From the NCBI GenBank assembly GCA_024229395.1, contig JAAESM010000002.1, forward strand, positions 215,682 to 279,681: 64,000 nucleotides of DNA, in the 5' to 3' direction. Positions within the stretch are counted from its first letter, which is position 1. The number at the start of each line of letters is the position of its first letter. This stretch comes from Planctomycetota bacterium. GTDB taxonomy: Bacteria; Planctomycetota; UBA1135. Both the position numbers and the translations under genes were made by a program. Below are positions 34,095 to 42,236 of the stretch, in pieces. The notes below the pieces were generated by a model. It was not told where the DNA came from. It worked only from the letters and a program-made list of their open reading frames with translations, and ran no database searches.

Positions 34095-34550
34095 CTACTC
34101 GACCGAATCGACGTCGGTGTTGGTGTCTGCCGTTTCAGCATCACCTTCACCAGCGCCTTCGGCTGCAGCGTTATCGCCCGGAGTGCTTTCGCCCTCTGTG
34201 CTCATTTCTGGGATCGGCTTGCCCTGACGCACATAGTCCTGGCCTCTTAGCCAGCTGGTGCGCGGAGCGACAAGCGCCACGATCTGCGACGACGAGAACA
34301 CAATCACGAACAGCAAGATCGCGATGACAGCGGTATCGATCAGGAAGCGTCGGTCCCAACGCTTACCTTCCTTGTACAGCTCCATGATCTCATCACGGCT
34401 GCGGAACTCACCATTCCAAGCGAAGTGATCGTTCTCGGCCTCTGCGGCAGCCTCTTCGCGGCATTCCTCGATCATTTCATCGAGCAACGCGGTGCGGTAA
34501 CGATCCAGCAGCGCACGCTTGCGATCCGCAATGTCTTTGACAGAACCCAT
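34095..34550 (-). CDS. Membrane protein of exopolysaccharide locus, unknown function
   Basis: 151 aa. Cytoplasmic helical N-terminus (IADRKRALLDRYRTALLDEMI), one membrane segment (FLIDTAVIAILLFVIVF, ~73-90), short periplasmic part (RTSWLRGQDYVRQ), and an acidic low-complexity tail rich in Glu, Gly, Thr and Asp. No family recognised. It lies 3 nt after the next gene upstream and forms a minus-strand trio with it and the chain-length-determinant gene, which suggests a role in the same envelope process. Confidence 0.62.
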   Translation of the reverse strand: MGSVKDIADRKRALLDRYRTALLDEMIEECREEAAAEAENDHFAWNGEFRSRDEIMELYKEGKRWDRRFLIDTAVIAILLFVIVFSSSQIVALVAPRTSWLRGQDYVRQGKPIPEMSTEGESTPGDNAAAEGAGEGDAETADTNTDVDSVE

Positions 34551-34553
34551 GGC

Positions 34554-34829
34554 TTAAGGAATCACCGTTACGAGGAGACGCATGATGTAAACCACCAACA
34601 CGCAGGTAAGTGTGCCGATCGTGCCACCGACAGCGATGAACAACAGCAGGCTGACGATGCGGCCAGCGATTCCATCGAAGTGTGTGGTTGGTGCGGCAGC
34701 GATGTCCTTGCGCGCAACAGCTTCAGCATGCAAGGTCTGGAAAGTCGTCAAACGAACTTCCGCGCGGATGTCCGCGCGGACGTCTGCAGGGATCTCGAAG
34801 AACTCGGGACGGGCATCAACGTTTACCAC
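34554..34829 (-). CDS. Small membrane protein, GTG start, EPS locus
   Basis: 91 aa. I place the start at GTG 34829 because GGGAGG lies 6 nt upstream and the codon overlaps the TAA of the preceding Wzz-like gene; the longer ORF start at 34928 would overlap that gene by more than 100 nt. The N-terminus has a short repeat (ADVRADIRAEVR), then a helical segment and one C-terminal hydrophobic stretch of about 30 residues (IVSLLLFIAVGGTIGTL...). No family is recognised. It may assist the chain-length protein encoded just before it. Confidence 0.6.
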   Translation of the reverse strand: MVNVDARPEFFEIPADVRADIRAEVRLTTFQTLHAEAVARKDIAAAPTTHFDGIAGRIVSLLLFIAVGGTIGTLTCVLVVYIMRLLVTVIP

Positions 34830-36094
34830 AGTGCTGCCTCCCGGTAGGTACGGATGTTCGTAATCACGATGACCAGTCCAACACCGACCGTGATGCCGAG
34901 GATCGCAGCGACCAGCAGGTTGATCCACATGATCGGGAAGTACGGCTCGCTTGGTTCCGCAGGATATTCCGGGATAACCAGGAAGGTCGAGTTCCGCGAC
35001 ATGTAGACCTTCAGTTCGGCCTCGCGCTCGCGGTAGTTGGTGAGGTTGGTGCGAACGTTGCGGATATCCGCATCGATCGTTTCGAGCTCGGCCTTCAGCA
35101 CGCTCAACTCAATGCGGCGCTCCTTGGTCTTCTCGAGTTCTCCTTCAACAATCTCTTTGCTGCGGATGTCGCCAGCGTGACGCACTTGCAAACCATTCCG
35201 CTGAATGGTGAGCGTGTCAGTCAGCGAGTCAGGCGTGTTGGTGGAGGCGCCAAGAATGCGAGCCTCTTCAGCAGCCTTCTCTTTCTCCAGCAAATCCACA
35301 TCTTGCAGCTTGGCAACGACCTGCGGGTGCTCGTCGGTGTAAGCCTGACGTAGCTTGGCTAGTTCGCGCTTGGCTTCCAGAATGTTGCGATCGAGTTGCT
35401 CGACTGCAGGGTTGTTGACGGTGGTCGAAGCACTCTCAACGCGCTCTGGACGTTCACCGATCTGCTTCTGGACTTCGATCAGCTGGACTTCAGCAGTGGC
35501 GATGCTGGTGGTGTAACGCACCACATCTCCTTCCAGCGAGATTTGGCGTGTGCCAACTTCCGTGAGCTCAGCCTCGAAATCAATCGCGCCGTTGTCGCGC
35601 ATGAACTTGAGACGCTTCTTCTGCAGGGTATTCAGCTCCAAGGCGGAGTTGGTGATTCCTGTGCTGAAGGTCTCTAGACGCGTTTGAGCCTGCGCTTTGG
35701 TCGTGTCATCCAGCTTGCGCTGGAAAGCGAGCAGGTACTGGTTGGCCATCTGCAGAGCCATCTTCGGATCTGGGTCGAAAGCCGAAATGGTAATCAGGTT
35801 GAAGCGGTCAATCCCGAACTCCACGTTCTTCTTCAGCCACTCACTGTCGCGACCCTCGATGCGGGTAGCGACCAAGGCGCGCGTATCTGCACCCTGAAGG
35901 ATGCCCAGCAACGAATCCTGGAAGTCTGCGTTTGCCGTTGGCAACAATGGGCTGTTCGGAACGTTGCCCTCTTCAGTGCTCAGCGAAACCGTATTGGTTT
36001 GTGCTGGCATGAAACAACGAGCCTGGGAGCGGTACGCAGGCTCCATCGAGCCGGTGACGAAATATGCAGCTACGAGCGCAACCACAGTAACCAC
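34823..36094 (-). CDS. Polysaccharide chain-length determinant (Wzz/GumC-like)
   Basis: 423 aa. Wzz proteins span the inner membrane at both ends and form a periplasmic helical bell that sets glycan length. Seen: first membrane segment (VTVVALVAAYFVTG), ordered periplasmic beta/alpha domain (NLITISAFDPDPKMALQMAN), long coiled coils (residues ~140-320), the FLVIPEYPAEPSEP proline motif and the second membrane segment (LLVAAILGITVGVGLVIV). The frame stays open upstream to 36181 (GPFLLFYEHIYVIA) but holds no ATG, GTG or TTG before that except GTG at 36094. The true start is therefore in doubt and the first membrane helix may begin earlier. No tyrosine-kinase domain follows. Confidence 0.8.
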   Translation of the reverse strand: MVTVVALVAAYFVTGSMEPAYRSQARCFMPAQTNTVSLSTEEGNVPNSPLLPTANADFQDSLLGILQGADTRALVATRIEGRDSEWLKKNVEFGIDRFNLITISAFDPDPKMALQMANQYLLAFQRKLDDTTKAQAQTRLETFSTGITNSALELNTLQKKRLKFMRDNGAIDFEAELTEVGTRQISLEGDVVRYTTSIATAEVQLIEVQKQIGERPERVESASTTVNNPAVEQLDRNILEAKRELAKLRQAYTDEHPQVVAKLQDVDLLEKEKAAEEARILGASTNTPDSLTDTLTIQRNGLQVRHAGDIRSKEIVEGELEKTKERRIELSVLKAELETIDADIRNVRTNLTNYREREAELKVYMSRNSTFLVIPEYPAEPSEPYFPIMWINLLVAAILGITVGVGLVIVITNIRTYREAALW

Positions 36095-36270
36095 TGCGAT
36101 GACGTAGATGTGCTCGTAGAAGAGCAGGAACGGGCCTTTGTCCTTGTTGATTACACGAGTCCGGCTAGGGGAGTGACCTCCCTAAGAAAACGCCAGTATA
36201 AGAACTCGACAGCTATGCACCCTCTCAAGAGCCGTGTATCTTGACCCTGCGGAGATTGCCGCTGCGTGCC

Positions 36271-38262
36271 ATGAAATTCCTTCTCATCCTCTTAACTCTA
36301 GTGACGGCCTGCTCGAGCGGCGGCCGACGTGATGGCCGTTGGGCCAACAAGCGCAATCCAGGCGAGAATCCTGGGGTTGAAAACCAAGAAAATACCGGCC
36401 CAAGCGAATCCTCTCATACCGGAGGGAATTCCGGCCCTGAAGACCCTGGTTACACGCCTCCAGCTGGCGTCGGCCCGGCTCCAGAAAATCCGCTCTACGC
36501 CTACGAAATCCCCAACTCGGACACCGAGTTCACGGTCAACTACGGCGGCCCTAGCCACCTGATTCCAGGCGGTCTTCTGCATGGCATGAACGACCTGCGT
36601 CACTCCTCGGATGGAGCCTGGCGCGCATGGTCGAAGGCAGTCACCCCGCGCGGCGGTGTGCTGCGCTTGTGGGTGCGCTACGAGATGAAGGGCTTTGAGC
36701 AAGACCACATCGTGGCCGCAAGGCGGGCGGTCGATGCCGGCCTTACGGTCATGGTCACCGCTGTTGGTACTTCTGGTCAGGCCGAAGACAACGTCAAGGG
36801 TGAGCGTTATGTGCTCGAAGCACCATCCAACCCGGTTGCATGGGCCGACGGTGTCGTCAGTAACGTACAGAGTTTACGCGCAGAGAACATTCCTGTTACG
36901 CACATCGAGATCTGGAACGAGCCAAACCTTGGCGAGGCTTGGCCAGGCACTCCGGACAGCTTCGGCAAGTTCTTCGCCTTGGCCGGCAAACGCTTGCGTG
37001 AAAAGCTCGGTCACACCCTGAAGATTGGGGGTCCCGGCATGGCCGGCACTTTGGGCGACAAGATGGAATGGGTGACCGCCATGTTCCGCAACTGCAAGCG
37101 CGAAGGCTTCCAGCCAGACTTCTACTCCTGGCATCGTTATGGCAGTTATCCCACCGAGCACGACATGCTCGATGTGCCAGAAACCCTGATCCGCAAAGCT
37201 GTCGCCGCAGGCCTCGAGCCCATCGAGGTGATTCTGTCCGAATGGAACATTGGCTTGCCTAAGCCGAACTACCCAGGCCTCGATGACCACCGTGCTGCCA
37301 ACTATTACATGTCCACCGTAATGGCCTTGGCGCAGACTCCTGGTACCGATGCGCAATTCTTCTTCCTGCAGGATGCGCCTTGGGATACGCACAAAGAATT
37401 CGCGGGTGAATCGGTTGGCGTGTTCTCGCTTGCGGGTGCCCCTAAGGCCGTGCTTTCTGGCATGCGCATGATGGCTACGGCCGCAGACCTGCCTATGGTC
37501 CCTATGGAGCGTACCGGTGGCACCTCCAACATCAACATCTTCGGCTCCCGCGAGGGTGATCGCGGCTATTTGCTGGCTGTCAACACCTTTGGTGGGGGGC
37601 TAGAGCGCCACGGAAGCATCATGATGCGTGCTGCTGGCGTGCACTTGAACGAACTAAAGCGCGAAACCAAGACCATCAAGGCCTATGTTTCGGGCAAGTC
37701 CAATCGCTCCACCGTGGAGCGCCTCGGGTTCACCGATAAGATCCTCAATGCGCTGGATACGGTTCGCGAAGAGACTGTCAAACAGCAGAAAGAGATGGGT
37801 AAGCGTGATCGTCGCGTGCGCATCAAGCTGCAAGATGGCCCACGCCGCATCGTTTCGGTGCAACTGCTTAGCGAGAAGCATGGCAACCCCATCGTTGACA
37901 CCGATTTCCTGCGTGCGTACCGCCCCTTCGCGAAAGGACTGAACACCGCTGCCGGAAACATGACCCTGGAGCAGCTCAAATCCGAGGGCACCGACCAGGC
38001 AACCCTCGACAAGCTGCAAGCAGGCATGCGTCAGAAGCAAGCCCGAATTGCAGGTGTCGACCAAGCCACCCAGCGTCGTGCTCGCCAGCTGTTCGATCAG
38101 AAACTTGCCGAGCTTGCCTCTAGTGTGCCGGAAACCCTCGCTGAGCATGTCGCAGCCAAGGCCCAGGTGGTCGGCAAAGCGGCTTGGTGCTCATTAGAGA
38201 ATGGTATACTTGACCTCCGCCTGCCGCCCGAAACCTCGGTTCTCGTCGAGTTCGCTTGGTAA
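36271..38262 (+). CDS. GH39-like glycoside hydrolase lipoprotein
   Basis: 663 aa from ATG 36271 (a TTG 30 nt upstream is also in frame). The start is a lipoprotein signal: MKFLLILLTLVTAC with Cys14 as lipid site. A Gly/Asn/Pro/Ser-rich spacer (20-75) leads to a TIM-barrel with the acid/base pair of GH39/clan A: Glu217 in HIEIWNEPNLG and Glu324 in VILSEWNIG; WHRYG lies between them. GH39 members are xylosidases, iduronidases or related EPS hydrolases. The C-terminal ~150 residues are beta-rich with a helical KDRRVRIKLQDGPRR-like part. It heads the polymerase operon, so it probably trims or releases the EPS while it is exported. Confidence 0.8.
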   Translation: MKFLLILLTLVTACSSGGRRDGRWANKRNPGENPGVENQENTGPSESSHTGGNSGPEDPGYTPPAGVGPAPENPLYAYEIPNSDTEFTVNYGGPSHLIPGGLLHGMNDLRHSSDGAWRAWSKAVTPRGGVLRLWVRYEMKGFEQDHIVAARRAVDAGLTVMVTAVGTSGQAEDNVKGERYVLEAPSNPVAWADGVVSNVQSLRAENIPVTHIEIWNEPNLGEAWPGTPDSFGKFFALAGKRLREKLGHTLKIGGPGMAGTLGDKMEWVTAMFRNCKREGFQPDFYSWHRYGSYPTEHDMLDVPETLIRKAVAAGLEPIEVILSEWNIGLPKPNYPGLDDHRAANYYMSTVMALAQTPGTDAQFFFLQDAPWDTHKEFAGESVGVFSLAGAPKAVLSGMRMMATAADLPMVPMERTGGTSNINIFGSREGDRGYLLAVNTFGGGLERHGSIMMRAAGVHLNELKRETKTIKAYVSGKSNRSTVERLGFTDKILNALDTVREETVKQQKEMGKRDRRVRIKLQDGPRRIVSVQLLSEKHGNPIVDTDFLRAYRPFAKGLNTAAGNMTLEQLKSEGTDQATLDKLQAGMRQKQARIAGVDQATQRRARQLFDQKLAELASSVPETLAEHVAAKAQVVGKAAWCSLENGILDLRLPPETSVLVEFAW

Positions 38263-38283
38263 GGAAGTAGGATTTCAAGATTG

Positions 38284-39780
38284 ATGTTGCCCGTTGCCCC
38301 TACCCAAGAGCCCTCAGATTATGGGCGAGCCGGGTCGGTCATTTTCGCGCTTTTCTGCGTGTTGGCTGGCGCTGGCATGGGCTGGTTCGTGTTCAACGAT
38401 GGCGCCGACGGCTTCCGTAACGATACGGAAAATCCGTTATCCCTCTTCCTTGGTGAGCTGCCGTATCTGGCAACTGTCACCCTGAGTTGCGTGATCGCCA
38501 TCTTCTGCTTCGTGCAGATTGCGGTGTGGCGCACCTGGTCGCTCGACAACATGGTGATGATCTTCTGCGCCTTCTTGATGGTTGCAGATGTGGTGCCCGC
38601 GCTCTCGAGTGCGATGGGTGTCCTGTTAATCTTCAAGATCTTCCAGCAGGTGTTGCGCACCGGCGACATCCATTGGCCTTTGAGTCCGGTGGTGTTCCCA
38701 ATCCTGTTGGTTTGCATCGCCTACTTCACGACCTTCCTACAGGTCGAGAAACCCATGTCGTCGTTTGCGCAGTTCATGCTGCGCGGTCCATACATGGTGC
38801 TGGGTGTGTTCCTGCCGCTGGTGGTGAACAGCCGCAAGCGTTTGGAGTCCTTGATCGATTTCATGATCATGGCCTTGATGGTCTCGTTGGTCGTGGAACT
38901 GATCCAGGGATTGGCCGGTAGTGCCACCGGCTTGATTATCACCTTCGGTCCACCGGAGAGTTCCAAGTTTGATACGCCATGGGGTGTGATGGGTCGTTTA
39001 ACTGGCCTGATGTCCCACCCGAACCGTCACTCCAACGTGGCCTCGACCATCGGCATCCTCGTGCTGTGGATGATCACGCGACCCAAGCAGATGATCACGC
39101 CGCAAAGACGCGCCATGTTGATGGCGCTGTTCGTCCTGATCAGCATCGGCATCTTGTTCAGCTGGTCACGTTCCGGTTGGCTGTCCTTCGTCATCGTGAT
39201 GATGATCGTGCCGTTTGTGCGTTGGCCGTACTTGTCTCCGTTCTTCATCGCAGGGGGAGGTGCCATCATCTTCCTGGGCTTGTCCACCGGGGTCATCCAA
39301 CAGGCCTACGAAATCGTCCGCGACCTCAACCGATCGTCCTCGGACTTCCGTTGGCACATCGACCACATCGCCCTGCAAGCCTTCTTCGAGCACCCATGGT
39401 TGGGGCTTGGCGTGAACGGTGAGAAGGGCTTCTTCAACGCTTATGAGCTTGGTATTCACAACGCCATGCTGCAAGTGTTCGCCGGTATGGGCATCGTGGG
39501 CGTTCTGGCCTTCGGCTCCCTGTTCGGCACCGTCATCTGGATGGTCTACAAGGTGATCACCACCGCTAAAGACCCTCGTATTCGCGACCTCGCCATCGGC
39601 ATGGGAATCGCAAGTATCGTTACGATCATTCAAGGAATGTTTGGCGAGATGATCTGGCTCAAGTTCCTTTGGGCTTACATCGGCGTACTCGGCTGTCTGT
39701 ACGTCATCAACCGTGAAGACCTCGCGAGGCGTCGCAGTCTCGTTCAGCTTCCGGAACCTAAACAGGCAGTCGCCGCATAA
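38284..39780 (+). CDS. O-antigen ligase / Wzy-like polymerase
   Basis: 498 aa from ATG 38284. About 11 membrane helices and a central periplasmic loop. The family pattern of PF04932 is present: helices with F-S-x-S-R-S-x-W (FSWSRSGWLSF), a HPNRHSN segment before it, and a second loop DFRWHIDHIALQAFFEHPWLGLGVNGE carrying the His and Gly-x-G of ligase/polymerase active sites. It polymerises lipid-linked repeat units or ligates them. It lies 21 nt after the GH39-like gene and 2 nt before the second Wzz-like gene. Confidence 0.85.
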   Translation: MLPVAPTQEPSDYGRAGSVIFALFCVLAGAGMGWFVFNDGADGFRNDTENPLSLFLGELPYLATVTLSCVIAIFCFVQIAVWRTWSLDNMVMIFCAFLMVADVVPALSSAMGVLLIFKIFQQVLRTGDIHWPLSPVVFPILLVCIAYFTTFLQVEKPMSSFAQFMLRGPYMVLGVFLPLVVNSRKRLESLIDFMIMALMVSLVVELIQGLAGSATGLIITFGPPESSKFDTPWGVMGRLTGLMSHPNRHSNVASTIGILVLWMITRPKQMITPQRRAMLMALFVLISIGILFSWSRSGWLSFVIVMMIVPFVRWPYLSPFFIAGGGAIIFLGLSTGVIQQAYEIVRDLNRSSSDFRWHIDHIALQAFFEHPWLGLGVNGEKGFFNAYELGIHNAMLQVFAGMGIVGVLAFGSLFGTVIWMVYKVITTAKDPRIRDLAIGMGIASIVTIIQGMFGEMIWLKFLWAYIGVLGCLYVINREDLARRRSLVQLPEPKQAVAA

Positions 39781-39782
39781 CC

Positions 39783-41117
39783 ATGAATCAAGCCACCTCG
39801 ATTTTCGGCGCCCTCTACCGACGTAAGCATGTCGTTCTTCTCGTCATGGCCGGTTCGATTGGCGTGGGGCTGTTCCAAAGCGCTCGCCTGCCCAAGGACT
39901 ATGTTGCCGCGGCAGAGATCTTGGTCCCAAACACGCCCGTTGGCATTTCGATCGCCTCCGAGGGCGGTAACGTGCCGACCGGCCCAATGCTGCCGGAGCA
40001 GAACGAAGGCGACTTGATCGGTATCGTCGCGAACCTGCGTAGCCGTGCGGTGATGAACAGGGTCGCGGAGAACGTGCCGGGTATCAACCCACGTCAGCTG
40101 AAGAAGAACTTGCGTGGCGACGTCACCAAAGATGGCGTGGTGGAGTACAAGGGTTATGGCCGCACTCCTGAAGAAGCTGCGCGCCTTGCCAACGAGGCCG
40201 TCAAGGCTTTCGCCGAAGTGCTCGAGGAAATGGCCTTGCAGACCATGCAAGCCAACTTGGATACCTTCACGGCGAACGAAGGTCCGGCTTGGGAACTGGT
40301 CGAGGAAAAGTCCACCGAACTTACCGAGTATCTGCTCGGTCTAGGCACTGCCGATTTCACCGGTGAAGTCGAAGGTTGGCTTGACGAGCGCGCACGTATT
40401 GAGACTTCGCGTTTCCAACTTGAGGTTCGTTACCAAGAGGCTTTGGTACAACGCCCGGTAATCGAACGTGCCTTGGAAGGTCGCCCGGAGTATGTCGAAA
40501 GTCAGCGGCAGATGGCGTTGCCTGGAACTTACAACGAGGCCCTTGAACATGTCACCCGATTGTCGTCGGAGTTGGCAGTTGCGCGCATGAAGTTCACCGA
40601 CGAGCACCCCGAGACCATCCGCTTGATTGGAGAGGTCGAAGCGGCCCGTGCACGTGCCGAGGCTCAGGGTGATTTGGTGTTGTCTTCGGTGACCACTACG
40701 CAGGATCGCAAGTACGCCGAGCTTGCCAGTAAGTTGGTCGACATGGACATCCTCGAAGCAGCGTATGTCCCGCAGCGCGATGCCTTTGATGCACGCAAGG
40801 CTGAGCTTGATGCCAAGCTCGCTGACGTACCCGGTTACATGCAGAAGATCGAGACCTTGCAGGCGGAGTATCGTCAGCGTCGTGATCTGGCCGAACGCAT
40901 CACCGCGCGTAAGAATGAGATGGAGCTGCATATCGAGCACGGCCTGAGTTTCTCGATGATCGATCCAAGCGCTAGAGCTCAAGCCAGTCGCGCCATCGCA
41001 TTGCCCACCACGACCGGCCTGATCATGTTCACGGGGCTCGGTGGTTTCCTACTCGGCATCTTCGTCGCACTCGGTTCGGCAACGATCGCGCGCATGAGGG
41101 CAACCCGGCCTTACTAG
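39783..41117 (+). CDS. Second polysaccharide chain-length determinant (Wzz/GumC-like)
   Basis: 444 aa. N-terminal membrane segment (VVLLVMAGSIGVGLFQSA), then a beta/alpha stretch with VPTGPMLPEQ that matches the other Wzz-like protein (NVPNSPLLPTAN) in position, long coiled coils (~200-390), and a C-terminal segment (TGLIMFTGLGGFLLGIFVALG). Sequence is only loosely related to the minus-strand copy, so they are paralogues or separate recruits. No kinase domain is present. It closes the plus-strand EPS operon. Confidence 0.83.
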   Translation: MNQATSIFGALYRRKHVVLLVMAGSIGVGLFQSARLPKDYVAAAEILVPNTPVGISIASEGGNVPTGPMLPEQNEGDLIGIVANLRSRAVMNRVAENVPGINPRQLKKNLRGDVTKDGVVEYKGYGRTPEEAARLANEAVKAFAEVLEEMALQTMQANLDTFTANEGPAWELVEEKSTELTEYLLGLGTADFTGEVEGWLDERARIETSRFQLEVRYQEALVQRPVIERALEGRPEYVESQRQMALPGTYNEALEHVTRLSSELAVARMKFTDEHPETIRLIGEVEAARARAEAQGDLVLSSVTTTQDRKYAELASKLVDMDILEAAYVPQRDAFDARKAELDAKLADVPGYMQKIETLQAEYRQRRDLAERITARKNEMELHIEHGLSFSMIDPSARAQASRAIALPTTTGLIMFTGLGGFLLGIFVALGSATIARMRATRPY

Positions 41118-41129
41118 GCATAAGCTTCG

Positions 41130-41948
41130 ATGGGTATTTTCGGTTCCATCATTGGTGGCACCCTCGGGATGCTAGCCGGTGGTCCGTTGGGCATGGTGCT
41201 CGGCAGCGTGATTGGCGGTCAAATCGGCTCCGATAGCGCACAATCAGATTTCGGTGGCTCTCCATACAGTGGGGGTGGCACCGCTAGATCCGGCTACGAA
41301 CGTGTTGGTCGAGTGAATCCACGTCAAGCGCAGCGCGACTTGCAACTGGCTTTTGCCATGGCCCTGACCAGCCTTGCCGCCAAGGTCGCCAAAGCCGACG
41401 GCAGGGTAACTCAAGACGAGATCGAAGCCTTCGATCACTTCCTGAAGCACTCGCTGCACCTCTCCTTGGAAGAGCGCAAGCTCGCCGCCGAGGTCTTCAA
41501 CCAAGCTCGTAACAGCACGGCGACCACCCACGAGTTCACCGATCAGGTGCGTTCGATCTTCCGCAATCAGCCGGACCGGCTGCGCGATATCGTCACCATC
41601 TTGCTGGCAATCGCCTTGGCAGATGGTCACCTGCATCCAAAAGAAGAGAGACTGATTCAGCAGATCGCGCGCGACCTTGGTCTCAGCGAGCGGGATTATC
41701 AATCTTGTCGCGCAACCTATAAGATGTCGCACGGCGAGCCGGAAACTTCTCCCTATGAAGTCCTCGGAGTGTCGTCGTCGGCCACCGATGCCGAAGTGCG
41801 TGCAGCTCACCGCAGACTGGTGCGTGAGTACCACCCAGATGTGCTCGCCTCCAAAGGCTTGTCAGAGGATTTCACCGAGTTTGCGCACGAAAAGATGACC
41901 GCCATCAACGATGCCTGGTCTCGGGTGAAGAAACAACGTAACCTGTGA
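41130..41948 (+). CDS. TerB-domain and J-domain co-chaperone (DjlA-like)
   Basis: 272 aa. A Gly-rich hydrophobic N-terminus (MGIFGSIIGGTLGMLAGGPLGMVLG...GGQIG) inserts in the membrane, followed by an Asp-rich helical TerB domain (KVAKADGRVTQDEIEAFDHF and ALADGHLHPKEERLI, each with paired acidic residues for metal) and a C-terminal J-domain whose His-Pro-Asp loop is EYHPDVLASK. J-domains stimulate DnaK ATPase. This order equals DjlA, which tunes envelope-stress signalling. It begins 12 nt after the EPS operon. Confidence 0.9.
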   Translation: MGIFGSIIGGTLGMLAGGPLGMVLGSVIGGQIGSDSAQSDFGGSPYSGGGTARSGYERVGRVNPRQAQRDLQLAFAMALTSLAAKVAKADGRVTQDEIEAFDHFLKHSLHLSLEERKLAAEVFNQARNSTATTHEFTDQVRSIFRNQPDRLRDIVTILLAIALADGHLHPKEERLIQQIARDLGLSERDYQSCRATYKMSHGEPETSPYEVLGVSSSATDAEVRAAHRRLVREYHPDVLASKGLSEDFTEFAHEKMTAINDAWSRVKKQRNL

Positions 41949-41952
41949 GCTC

Positions 41953-42231
41953 ATGAGATTCATCGGCATGTTGTTCATCTGGCTAGGCGGCGTTTTGCTG
42001 CTGTACACCGACCTCCAGGAGCCAATCCGGATCGTGTTGGAGTACATGGAGTCGAAGACCAAACCAGAAGGGATCGATGCCATGGCGTGGATCCAAATGT
42101 TCGCGCGGCCGCTGTTCGTATTCGGTGTGATCTGTGCGGTCGGCATGCCCAAATTGGGCGGCAAGAATAAAGGCAAGAAGAAGCCTGCTGCGAAAAAGGG
42201 CGATAAATCCCCAGCCAAGCCGTCTTCGTAA
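41953..42231 (+). CDS. Small membrane protein, Lys-rich tail
   Basis: 92 aa. Two hydrophobic segments (MLFIWLGGVLLLY and PLFVFGVICAVGM) around a short amphipathic linker, and a C-terminal basic tail (GKNKGKKKPAAKKGDK). Not recognised. It lies 4 nt after the DjlA-like gene and 5 nt before recQ, so it is probably in the same transcript. Confidence 0.6.
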   Translation: MRFIGMLFIWLGGVLLLYTDLQEPIRIVLEYMESKTKPEGIDAMAWIQMFARPLFVFGVICAVGMPKLGGKNKGKKKPAAKKGDKSPAKPSS

Positions 42232-42236
42232 GGACC

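Noticed and set aside
34770-34781. 12-bp palindrome GTCCGCGCGGAC
   Set aside because: Lies in a coding repeat (ADVRADIRAEVR) of the 91-aa protein and is explained by it.
36195-36223. TATACT -10-like box on the minus strand before the Wzz-like gene
   Set aside because: No -35 match at 16-18 nt, so not called a promoter.
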